This document shows, piece after piece, positions 9,627-16,370 of a DNA stretch of 57,733 nucleotides (position 1 is the first letter of the stretch; the number at the start of each line of letters is the position of its first letter). Under the pieces are notes generated by a model. That model saw only the letters and a program-made list of their open reading frames with translations, made no database searches and was not told the origin of the DNA. The translations under genes were made by a program, and so were the position numbers. Origin of the DNA: Ensifer aridi (GTDB lineage Bacteria > Pseudomonadota > Alphaproteobacteria > Rhizobiales > Rhizobiaceae); the NCBI RefSeq assembly GCF_002078505.1, contig NZ_LUAV01000019.1:1-57733 (forward strand), read 5' to 3'.

Positions 9627-9884
9627 ATGATCTCGCAACCCTACCGCCTCTACGTCGAACGCTCGGATCCCTCGAGGAATATGGCCCGCTACTATGCCAT
9701 GTCTATCGAACCGAACCTGTTCGGGGACATCTGCCTGCTTCGGAAGTGGGGCCGCATTGGAACCAGAGGGCAGATGATGGTCCATCATTTCCGCCGGGAA
9801 GAAGAAGCGGTCCGGCTGTTTCTCGATCTGCTCCGACGGAAACGAAAACGCGGTTATCGTCCGCGCGCTTCTATGTCCATATGA
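9627..9884 (+). CDS. WGR domain protein
   Basis: An 85-residue protein that is essentially one WGR domain. The tell-tale motif is LLRKWGRIGTRGQ, followed by a helix rich in Glu/Arg. WGR domains bind nucleic acids in some proteins (such as PARPs), but the function of free-standing plasmid copies is unknown. I start at the ATG encoding MISQPYRLYVER because family similarity begins there; an upstream in-frame ATG exists at 9585. A 30-codon open frame follows at 9881-9973 and is not supported as a gene. Confidence 0.75.
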   Translation: MISQPYRLYVERSDPSRNMARYYAMSIEPNLFGDICLLRKWGRIGTRGQMMVHHFRREEEAVRLFLDLLRRKRKRGYRPRASMSI

Positions 9885-10025
9885 AAAAATCCGCCGAAGC
9901 GGTGCTCTACGGCGCCTCAGCGGCGCCGGTTCCGGTCGGTCTCGAACGACACCTCGACCTCGACGAAGAATAGGATCGTGATGGCCAGCTAAGGCCTAGC
10001 TTTCCGTTGCGGAAGAAGTGGCTAA

Positions 10026-10265
10026 TCACCTTGTCTCGGTTTCGCCGTCCAACTGATATTCGGCGAATTCGTCCTCTCCGGTGAGAACGTTCCGCTCCAA
10101 CGCCATGATGGTCCGGACGCGCGCGGTGGCGGCATCCAGTCCTTCGATCAGGCGATCATGGAGCTCTCGCGAGAAGTCGGTATCGCAGCCGAAGCGGTTG
10201 GCGAGAACGAGGAGCCGGAAACCGGAGAGCGCGGCGACGAGGGTAAGGTTCTGATCAGTTGTCAT
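10026..10265 (-). CDS. Small hypothetical protein (79 aa)
   Basis: An unrecognised 79-residue acidic protein. Its start is preceded on the minus strand by GGAG (in GAAGGAGATCACAAATG), a good ribosome site. The sequence reads as two helices (LTLVAALSGFRLLVLANRFG and a second Glu/Ala-rich one), with no known motif. It sits among small plasmid-backbone genes on the same strand and is followed upstream by a GC-rich leader (10317-10432). The codon pattern looks real; the function is unknown. Confidence 0.5.
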   Translation of the reverse strand: MTTDQNLTLVAALSGFRLLVLANRFGCDTDFSRELHDRLIEGLDAATARVRTIMALERNVLTGEDEFAEYQLDGETETR

Positions 10266-10316
10266 TTGTGATCTCCTTCATCTTTATGACGGAGATCGGC
10301 CACTCCGTGGCAAAGA

Positions 10317-10432
10317 GGGGTCAGGGATCGCGGAATGCGACTTGCAAGCGGGGGAACCGATTTTTCTGAAGCGCAGTGCAACGCAGCGGCGGAAAAATTG
10401 GGGAGACCGCGCCGTCCTTGACGCCGGATTTG
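10317..10432 (-). repeat. GC-rich leader, copy A
   Basis: Non-coding stretch upstream of the 79-residue gene. It shares a pattern with 10816-10911: a GGGTCA(A/G)GGA start, a GGGGGA core, and an ACCGCG..GTCCTTGA end. Reading direction is probably minus, as a long 5' leader of the small genes. Similarity was judged by eye. Confidence 0.4.
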
Positions 10433-10598
10433 CTGGAGTAAAATAGGAGGTCAGAGAGAGAAGAGCCCCGCGTACCCGAAGGGAACGCGACCCTTCCCGG
10501 CGCGAGCCGGCGGGGAGCGTCGAGGGGTGAAATCCCTGACAGCCGGGCGGCCGGTCGATCCGGCCGGGCCAAGCTCACGGGATGGAGATAAGCCTCGA

Positions 10599-10763
10599 TC
10601 AGAACGGAGGCTCGGCGCTTACACGGCCGTCCTGCTCGGCCGAGATCACTTCGCGTTCGGCCTCGGCGAGTTCAAGTTCGGCCTCGATCTGCCGACGCTC
10701 GTTAGCGTCGACGGCGTTACGCAGCTCGGCGCGCAGTTCTTCGATGTGCTGTTCGATGGTCAT
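10599..10763 (-). CDS. Small acidic coiled-coil protein (54 aa)
   Basis: A short gene reading MTIEQHIEELRAELRN and continuing as one highly charged Glu/Ala/Arg helix to the stop. An AGGAG ribosome site lies five bases before the ATG at 10763; a second ATG six bases upstream is too close to that site. I believe it is a real small gene because the other frames here are Ser/Ala-rich shadows while this frame has natural amphipathic coiled-coil composition. Function unknown. Confidence 0.6.
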   Translation of the reverse strand: MTIEQHIEELRAELRNAVDANERRQIEAELELAEAEREVISAEQDGRVSAEPPF

Positions 10764-10815
10764 CGTCATCTCCTGTAGTTTGAGAAGGATGACGACCGCG
10801 GGCGTGGCGACAGGG

Positions 10816-10911
10816 CAGGGTCAAGGAGCGCGAAGCGACCGCACCGCGGCGGGTGGGGGAGCCGAAATGCGCCAGCATTTTGGAGGAACCGCGAAGTCCT
10901 TGAGGCTGCCC
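10816..10911 (-). repeat. GC-rich leader, copy B
   Basis: Second member of the leader family seen at 10317-10432, here upstream of the 54-residue gene. The two share their ends and a G-run core but diverge between, as expected of a structured RNA leader or a recombination scar. No coding capacity is supported. Confidence 0.4.
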
Positions 10912-11057
10912 TTTCACCACGGCAAAATGGCACTGTCTGAGCAGACCCTACCTCTCGGCACCGAAAAGCCAGAAACGGGCTCAATGCCTGTTTCCGGCTT
11001 CTGCGATGAGGATTGGCCCTGCTTGGCGAGCGGGGGCCGGTAGCTCCTCAGTCCCGA

Positions 11058-11137
11058 TTCGGGCCGCCCCCTTAGCGGCCCCAGCGGCAAAGACCGGGAC
11101 GATCCGGCCGCATCTCCCAAGGCCGGAACAGCCGCGG
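11058..11137 (-). repeat. Backbone leader repeat, copy 1 (pairs with 12103-12178)
   Basis: About 80 bases nearly matching 12103-12178. Both carry CGGGCCGC-CCCTT-GCGGCC, then GCAAAGACC, GGGACGATC, and AGGCCGGAACA. Here the repeat abuts the truncated end of the PemK-like toxin, which suggests recombination through the repeat removed the toxin's 3' end. Confidence 0.65.
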
Positions 11138-11365
11138 CCCGCCGCTTCTCCATGGCCGAAACTTCAGCCGCGAAGCGAGCCAGCTCGGGCTGCTTGGTGG
11201 TGATCGGGAAAAACAGAACCAGGTCGCCGTCAGGTCGGGCAAGCCTCACGCCGACGGCGACTGGCCGATCCTTTTGCCCCTCTGTCTCGCCTTTCGGGCT
11301 TGCCGCGCCCATAAACAGGGATAACGGATGACCGTCGCGGTCTGGATGTCATCATAGCTGCTCAT
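11137..11365 (-). pseudogene. PemK-like growth-inhibitor toxin, frameshifted and truncated
   Basis: The ATG at 11365 overlaps the antitoxin stop (ATGA), as in a toxin-antitoxin operon. The frame reads MSSYDDIQTATVIRYP to ..WARQA. At about 11288 the family sequence moves to another frame (KGETEGQKDRPVAVGVRLARP, then FFPITTKQPELARFAAEV) and ends at MEKRRA, where a repeated leader begins. A one-base indel plus loss of the 3' end makes it non-functional. The PemK-like label is from memory of similar rhizobial plasmid genes and is moderately secure. Confidence 0.5.
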
Positions 11366-11628
11366 CGGTTGGTCTCGTCGGTCCCCGCATAGGCGTCCAC
11401 CGCCGCCTCGAATTCGTTGAGCAGCTCACTCGGCTTGGTTTCGAGTGTGCCGACTGAACGGGCATCGGATTGCCGCATCAGCCGTTCGTAGTCATCGATG
11501 TTAAGAAGGACGAGGCGCGGCTTGTTGCGTTGGGTGATCGTGACCGGATGGCGCAACGCCTCGGCGATGATATCGCCGGACTTCCGGGAAAGATCGCTTG
11601 TCGAATAGGTACCACCGGTGCGGGGCAT
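11362..11628 (-). CDS. Phd/YefM-family antitoxin
   Basis: An 88-residue antitoxin. The N-terminal half has the Phd/YefM DNA-binding fold pattern (YSTSDLSRKSGDIIAEALRHPVTITQRNKPRLVLLNIDDYERL). The acidic C-terminal tail would fold on the toxin. The partner downstream is broken, so this is probably an orphan antitoxin that may still act as a repressor or protect against a related toxin. Its upstream region (11629-11720) likely carries the operon promoter. Confidence 0.8.
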   Translation of the reverse strand: MPRTGGTYSTSDLSRKSGDIIAEALRHPVTITQRNKPRLVLLNIDDYERLMRQSDARSVGTLETKPSELLNEFEAAVDAYAGTDETNR

Positions 11629-11724
11629 GCTGATCTCCAGATGTGTTTGCCGACCGCACTATAACTTCGGAACCAGCACAAATCCGGCATTTACAGCATT
11701 GTTGTAAATACTGTGCATTTCGGC

Positions 11725-11759
11725 GGTTAAGGCCCCGCCTGGGCGGCGAGGCCTTAACC
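11725..11759 (-). terminator. Strong hairpin after DUF736 gene
   Basis: A near-perfect stem: GGTTAAGGCC (11725-11734) pairs with GGCCTTAACC (11750-11759), with a GC-rich inner stem. It starts eight bases past the DUF736 stop on the minus strand. There is no T run, so it is a terminator-like or 3'-stabilising hairpin rather than a textbook intrinsic terminator. Confidence 0.55.
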
Positions 11760-11766
11760 AATAATA

Positions 11767-12084
11767 TCAATCCCGGTTCGGGCGCGACCAGATGAGTTGG
11801 AAGCCATCTTCGCCTTCGACATCCGTCAGTGTCGCGTAGATCGGAGCCGGAAAGCTCGGGTCGTCGAGCTTGACCGAGAGGTAGTCGCGATCCGTCTGTT
11901 CGGAGCGCTTCTGCCAGGCAGCGCCCAGTTCGACGGCGCCCGCGTAGATGCGGAAGTGCGGGCCTTTGTCCGAGGGATTTTCGATGCGGGCGATGCGAGC
12001 CTTGACGTTGAGGGCGAGAGTGCGGATCGAGCCGGTGAAGCCGTTTTCGTTTGCGGTGAAGGTGCCGATGGTAGCCATTGTCAT
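11767..12084 (-). CDS. DUF736 family protein
   Basis: A 105-residue DUF736 protein, a marker gene of rhizobial plasmids and conjugative islands. The hallmark opening ATIGTFTANENGFTGSIRTL is followed by the family's GPHFRIYAG and ELGAAWQKRSE blocks, and it ends DGFQLIWSRP. Function is unknown; it is probably a small cytoplasmic protein linked to plasmid upkeep. The ATG at 12084 follows an AAGGAA ribosome site. A longer upstream frame is an artefact of the leader repeat. Confidence 0.85.
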   Translation of the reverse strand: MTMATIGTFTANENGFTGSIRTLALNVKARIARIENPSDKGPHFRIYAGAVELGAAWQKRSEQTDRDYLSVKLDDPSFPAPIYATLTDVEGEDGFQLIWSRPNRD

Positions 12085-12102
12085 GTTCCTTTCCTTGTTT
12101 CG

Positions 12103-12178
12103 GGCCGCGCCCTTCGCGGCCTCGATGGCTGTCGCAAAGACCCGGGACGATCGGACCGCACCTGAAAGGCCGGAACAC
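12103..12178 (-). repeat. Backbone leader repeat, copy 2 (before DUF736)
   Basis: Matches 11058-11137 over its whole length with a few small indels. It lies directly upstream of DUF736 on the minus strand, so it is probably part of that gene's leader or promoter. The remaining gap up to 12535 has no gene I can support. Confidence 0.6.
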
Positions 12179-12535
12179 TGTGGAGGGCGGCCGGAAGAAC
12201 TTTGTTGTTCCGCGAGGAATGGCGGCACAGCCGTCAGGGGGAGAAAGTTCTGGAGGCCCGTTGCGGGAAGCCGATCGAGGCGAAGCCGTTCTTCGGTCAG
12301 ACATGCCTCATCGAGCCCGCAGAAGGGAGCGCTGGCAACCATGAGGAGAAGGAGCATGGCAACGGCGACTTGCAGCGTACCATCGCATTTGTTCGAACGG
12401 CTCACAGGTGAAACCGCTCCGGATGCCAGGTCGTTGCGGTGAACATCTCCGCATCGATCTCGGCAGACTCGCCGGTTGCGTTGGTCCATGCGCGGGAAAT
12501 CGTTGCGGCGCGATTCGTTCTGCCGAAGAGGACCC

Positions 12536-12712
12536 ATGCGCAAGCAGACAAAGCCGTTCACCGTCGAAATCAAGCCGTCTCGCAAGCCGAAATCCGGCAC
12601 ACAGAAGACGTCGATCTGGGGAAAGTTGGACCTGCGAACGGAGGAATATCTGCAGGTGACGACCGAGCCGGTGGCGGAGTCCGCCACCGCCGCTGGCGGC
12701 GGGCAGTCCTGA
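12536..12712 (+). CDS. Small basic hypothetical protein (58 aa)
   Basis: A 58-residue protein beginning MRKQTKPFTVEIKPSRKPK, a pattern I recognise from small conserved hypothetical proteins of rhizobial plasmids. A GAGG ribosome site precedes the ATG. The N-terminus is strongly basic (possible nucleic-acid contact) and the C-terminus acidic and Ala/Gly rich. No function is known. Confidence 0.55.
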   Translation: MRKQTKPFTVEIKPSRKPKSGTQKTSIWGKLDLRTEEYLQVTTEPVAESATAAGGGQS

Positions 12713-12754
12713 TCCACGCAAGACCGGGAGCTGCATTAACCTAATCAAGCCGCC

Positions 12755-12960
12755 TGTCGGTCTTGGCCACCCGGGCTGAAGATCGTGAAGATAGGCAACG
12801 GCACGCTGGGCATGCGCCGCGGCGTGGAAGATCGCCCGTTTGTCTCCTCAGGACGGTGAGCCAGGACTGAAGGTAGGACGCGTGATCCGGCCGCGGCTCG
12901 AGTTCCGGCGCGATGCCGAGATCAGCGCAGAGGCCGTTCCGTGTCGCGATGCATTCATAT
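12755..12960 (-). pseudogene. ArdC-like antirestriction protein, C-terminal scar
   Basis: On the minus strand this reads GLCADLGIAPELEPRPDHASYLQ and then SWLTVLR, after which the similarity continues one frame over (DKRAIFHAAAHAQ). It parallels the C-terminus of the intact ardC at 13488-14411 (ICADLSLSVEPRPDHARYI..VLRSDKRAIFTAASKAQ). The N-terminus and the zinc motif are missing. It is therefore a remnant of a second, diverged ardC-type gene that was cut off at the MerR promoter region. Confidence 0.7.
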
Positions 12961-12998
12961 CGGGCCTCGCTTTCCTTGCCGAACTCCTATCCAAGCGC

Positions 12999-13030
12999 TA
13001 GTGTGCAGTCTGTAGCAACTACAGGGTCAA
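12999..13030 (-). promoter_or_regulatory. MerR-type divergent promoter/operator
   Basis: Read on the minus strand: -35 TTGACC (13030-13025), the perfect dyad CTGTAGTTGCTACAG (13024-13010), and a -10-like CACACT about 19 bases after the -35. A dyad inside an overlong 19-base spacer is the classic layout of promoters that MerR proteins untwist. The promoter points away from merR, into the ardC scar, so its natural target genes are gone. Confidence 0.75.
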
Positions 13031-13043
13031 GAGGGTATTTGCG

Positions 13044-13472
13044 ATGCGTGATCACGCCGGGGTGACAGGTATGCAGCGGGCCGAGCTCGCCCGGCGGACG
13101 GGCTGCAATCTGGAGACGGTGCGCTATTATGAGAAGGTCGGGCTGCTGCCCGAGCCGCCGCGCACGACGGCGGGTTACAGAAGCTATGACGGCGCGCACG
13201 AGCGGCGGCTTCGCTTCGTCCTGCGGGCGCGCGAGCTCGGCTTCTCGCTTGATGAAATCCGCGAGCTCCTGCGTCTCGTTGACGAGCGTGACCGGCCCTG
13301 CGCCGAAGCACGAGACGTCGCGGCCGTCCACCTTGCCGACGTCCGCGCGAAGATCGCCGACCTCAAGCGCATGGAACGGGTGCTGAAAGACGTCGTTGCC
13401 CAGTGCGGCGACGGCACGCTCCCGGAATGTCCGCTGATCGAGACGCTGTTCCAGGAGCGCAACGCTATCTGA
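13044..13472 (+). CDS. merR: MerR-family metal-responsive regulator (Hg-type)
   Basis: A 142-residue regulator with the MerR helix-turn-helix (ELARRTGCNLETVRYYEKVGLL), a dimer helix, and three cysteines in the MerR mercury pattern: RPCAEA, AQCGDG and PECPL. In the Tn501 protein, Cys82, Cys117 and Cys126 bind Hg(II). It lies right behind a MerR-type divergent promoter, yet no merTPA-like genes are in the window. It may repress or activate an empty promoter here and act in trans elsewhere. Confidence 0.85.
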   Translation: MRDHAGVTGMQRAELARRTGCNLETVRYYEKVGLLPEPPRTTAGYRSYDGAHERRLRFVLRARELGFSLDEIRELLRLVDERDRPCAEARDVAAVHLADVRAKIADLKRMERVLKDVVAQCGDGTLPECPLIETLFQERNAI

Positions 13473-13487
13473 TCGAGCTGGGGGCGC

Positions 13488-14411
13488 CTATGCGGCGCCC
13501 CGGACCTCGTGCTGGCGAGCGCCGGCCTGCTGCGCGTGCATCCAGTCGGCGATCTGCTGCGCCTTGCTGGCGGCGGTGAAGATGGCGCGCTTGTCGGAGC
13601 GTAGCACCTCGAGCCAGGAAGCGATGTAGCGGGCATGGTCGGGCCGCGGTTCGACGCTGAGGCTGAGATCGGCGCAGATCATCGCGCTCAAGAGCTCGAC
13701 TGTGCATTCCTCCATCGCATAGGCGGCCGAGCCGAAGCGTCCGGAGAGATCGCGGTCGAGGCGGTGGCTGGCGCCGGAAGCGTGGCCGCATTCGTGAAGC
13801 AGCACGGCATAATAGGCGAGGGCGTCACGGAAGCAGGCGAACTCCGGCATCTGCACGTGATCCGTAGATGGGCGGTAATAGGCCTGCGAGCCGCCGTGGC
13901 GGATGTCGATGTCGAGCGCCGCACAGAAGCGTTCGGCCCGCTCGATTCGCTCGGCCTCGGGCAACACTGGCATTGCGGGTGGCGTGTAGCCGTCGACCTG
14001 CGCGCAGTTGAACACGGTATAGCCGCGGGCGAACATGCGCCGGCCGGGCTCGTCGCGATCCGCTTCGCCGTCCTGATCGTCCGCCTCGCCGCGATCGGTG
14101 GTCTTCCAGAACACGACAAGGTGGCCGCGTTCGCCCTTGCGAACCTGGGCGCCGAGCGCCTGCCATTGGCGGTAGGTGCCCCAGATGCCGGCGGGATAGC
14201 CGGCCGCGTGCGCAGCGGCCCAGAGTGCGACGACGTTGACGCCGCGATAGGCCTTGCTTGAGGCGATGTTGACGGGAGTGGTGATGGCCGATCCGTCGTG
14301 ATGCCAGGGCATCCGGTACTCGCCGGCGCCGGCCTCGATGGCGGCGATGATCTGGCTGGTGACGCGCTCGTAGACATCGGTCGGGGTCTGGGGGGTGCGA
14401 TCTGTGGTCAT
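13488..14411 (-). CDS. ardC: ArdC-like antirestriction protein
   Basis: A 307-residue protein with an N-terminal ArdC ssDNA-binding domain (YERVTSQIIAAIEAGAG, NIASSKAYRGVNV, WGTYRQWQALGAQVRKGE) and a C-terminal zincin-like metallopeptidase domain (LLHECGHASG, an HExxH-type site in which ECG replaces Exx). ArdC proteins protect incoming plasmid DNA from host restriction during conjugation. The start at 14411 is set by an AAGGAGG ribosome site, itself buried in a long nested inverted repeat (14416-14578). Upstream in-frame codons are part of that repeat. Confidence 0.88.
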   Translation of the reverse strand: MTTDRTPQTPTDVYERVTSQIIAAIEAGAGEYRMPWHHDGSAITTPVNIASSKAYRGVNVVALWAAAHAAGYPAGIWGTYRQWQALGAQVRKGERGHLVVFWKTTDRGEADDQDGEADRDEPGRRMFARGYTVFNCAQVDGYTPPAMPVLPEAERIERAERFCAALDIDIRHGGSQAYYRPSTDHVQMPEFACFRDALAYYAVLLHECGHASGASHRLDRDLSGRFGSAAYAMEECTVELLSAMICADLSLSVEPRPDHARYIASWLEVLRSDKRAIFTAASKAQQIADWMHAQQAGARQHEVRGAA

Positions 14412-14415
14412 TGCT

Positions 14416-14578
14416 GCCTCCTTAAGCTCGCCCTCTCCGTCGAGGGCGAGGCGGCAGGGGCAGACGCGGGAGGCCGGCCCGTCACACCCTGTTCTCGGTG
14501 CTGGTGCGGAACAGGGTTGATGGGCTGGCAGCGTCTGCCACACCCGAGCCCTGCCTCGACGGGCGAGCTTAAGGAGGC
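14416..14578. repeat. Four nested inverted repeats upstream of ardC
   Basis: Concentric arms around about 14500: 18-base outer arms GCCTCCTTAAGCTCGCCC (14416-14433) and its exact complement (14561-14578); CCGTCGAGG (14437-14445) with 14554-14562; GGCAGACGC (14459-14467) with 14531-14539; ACCCTGTTC (14486-14494) with 14509-14517. The outer stem holds the ardC ribosome site, and the far arm holds a mirrored AAGGAGG before an ATG at 14586. It can form a ~160-base cruciform or hairpin. Confidence 0.85.
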
Positions 14579-14999
14579 GCAGACCATGATCGGCGCGCGG
14601 AACATGGCCGGGATGATACGCGGCTCTCAGCCGGCGTCGTCTCGCGGCGAGGGCTGCAAGGCGACATCCCTGGGGTCAACGGATCGGGCGGCGACAGCAC
14701 AGCTCAATAAGCTGAGCATCAGGAGCCAGACGCAGTCCGAACCCCGTCTATGCTGATCAGGACCGCCATCATTCGCTCGAGGTCCCGCTGGAGGATACTC
14801 CGCTGAAGATGGGACAGCCGCTTCTCCTTCAACAGGCTCCTGGCTTCTTGCGCTGAACGGGCCCAGGCGGGCCGATGTCTTGCGGTGATGCAGGCATTGG
14901 GACAAAGGGTCGGCTGGCACAAGGCTGTCAGCGGGCCTTTGGCATCAGTTGCCTGCTTCAGGCAGGGAGCCAGCATCAACGAAGGCGTTCAACTTGCCC

Positions 15000-15062
15000 G
15001 GCGCTATCCAGGCCGGCCTCCGCCAGCTATGTGGGAGCGCTGCGGCCGGCCTGGATAGCGCC
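15000..15062. repeat. 19-base perfect inverted repeat
   Basis: GGCGCTATCCAGGCCGGCC at 15000-15018 pairs with its exact complement at 15044-15062, with a 25-base loop between. No T run follows on either side and no gene ends nearby, so a terminator role is unlikely. A protein-binding or recombination site is possible. Confidence 0.7.
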
Positions 15063-15218
15063 TCCGTCAGTCCTGTTGCATCGACGCAGCAGGACACTGA
15101 GAGTCGGTGCAGACTGTCAAGATAAGGCAATCAGTTCCTCGCGTGCGCGCTCGCTTCTACCTTGGCATAGCGGGAGAGATCACGGCCGATGCGGCTGGCG
15201 GGCGCAGTCCAATGGACG

Positions 15219-15269
15219 TTATGCCGATATCGGCATAAGTCGCATTATGCCGGGTTCCGGATTATGCCG
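15219..15269. repeat. TTATGCCG palindrome plus two half sites
   Basis: A perfect 20-base palindrome TTATGCCGATATCGGCATAA (15219-15238) is followed by two more direct TTATGCCG copies (15245-15252 and 15262-15269). Such arrays of a core palindrome and extra half sites suit a tyrosine recombinase, partition protein or repressor. No matching protein gene is adjacent. Confidence 0.7.
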
Positions 15270-15771
15270 CGCCACGGTTTAGGGGCGAGAGAGAAGCATG
15301 CTTCCAGTAAAGGAGCTCGGCATAGAACGCTTGCGGTCTGTCCCGGACGTCGATTCAGTCAGAGATAAAATTCGTAGAGGGGTGGGAGGCAGACGCGTGT
15401 GTTCAACCGATTGCGAATGTGATTATTTCGGGAGAATCGTGGCATAAGTCTACTTCATCAAAGTCGCCGAATTGCTGTTCGATCTGCGGGCCCGATTCTT
15501 CCAGCATGTTCCGCAAGGTGTCGATGTCGAGAAACCATAAGGTGCTCTGACTCACCTGCGGCAAGCATTGGTGCTCTGCGTTTCGAAAGCAAAACAGCCG
15601 CCGCATGCAAGGGCGCGTCGAACAACTACGAGAAAATCCCGCAGTTCTTCATCGTTTACAATGGTTTGGAATGCATGCCCAGTCATGACGGTGAGATCAA
15701 AGTCGGCTGTGAATCTGGCCGACTGAAGGCTCCCCAGGCCCAGTCAATGTCCATACGCCTTCGTGCGCGGT

Positions 15772-16018
15772 TTAGCATGGTGTTTGACGTTGCTTTCGCA
15801 AGCTCTCGCCGGACAGTTCGATGCGGTAGGCGTTGTGGACAGGCGGTCGAGGATGGCATCGGCGATCGTTGGATTGCCGATCATGTCATACCAGTGATCG
15901 ACGGGCACCTGGCTGGTGACGATGGTGGATCGTTTCTCGTAGCGGTCCTCGATGATCTCCAGGAGATCGCGCCGCTGCTCGTCCTTGAGCTTCTCGGGAC
16001 CCCAGTCGTCCAGTAATG
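15772..16018 (-). pseudogene. istB: IS21-family istB fragment
   Basis: The minus strand reads LLDDWGPEKLKDEQRRDLLEI, then EDRYEKRSTIVTSQVPVDHWYD and IGNPTIADAILDRL. After this the sequence shifts frame and ends VHNAYRIELSGESLRK, the normal IstB C-terminus. IstB is the ATPase helper of IS21 transposition. The Walker A region is missing and one base is lost near 15830. The upstream part of the same frame (to 16364) is unrelated and unrecognised. It is a scar of an insertion sequence downstream of the effector gene. Confidence 0.85.
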
Positions 16019-16370
16019 TTGTGCTGCACATTACCCGATTAACGTGCACTGCGCAGAGATGTGGAGCTGATACCGCAAGAGCCCGCAGACGCGCGACTTC
16101 CCACGATACAACTCCACATAACTGAGCGTCTACAAGCGGCAGCCAGCCTAACATCCCGCCATCATAAACGATGACGTCTGATCTTTTGCCGATGACCACC
16201 GCTTTCCCGCCGAGATCATTGCGCACGCAGTATGGCTCTAGTTTCGCTTTCCGCTCAGCCTGCGCATGGTTGAGGAATGGCTCGCGCTCCGTACGTGCGG
16301 GCGGGCCACCGATCTCCGCCTCGGAAACATGACGTCTAGCGCTGATCTGCTTGACGGTAGCCACTGAGAC

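Larger units (their letters stand above)
14579..15771. other. Long non-coding stretch with palindromes
   Basis: No gene I can support. It contains a 56-codon open frame at 14586-14756 behind the mirrored ribosome site, the hairpin at 15000-15062 and the TTATGCCG palindrome cluster at 15219-15269. A 67-codon minus-strand frame at 15403-15606 (ending CHDSPEIITFAIG) is unrecognised. The stretch is probably a junction between plasmid backbone and the effector region. Confidence 0.4.

Noticed and set aside
14586..14756. 56-codon plus-strand frame behind a mirrored AAGGAGG
   Set aside because: The ribosome site comes from the inverted repeat. The protein is low-complexity and unrecognised, so it is not called as a gene.
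15403..15606. 67-codon minus-strand frame ending CHDSPEIITFAIG
   Set aside because: No recognisable family and no clear ribosome site. It may be a fragment of something, but unsupported.
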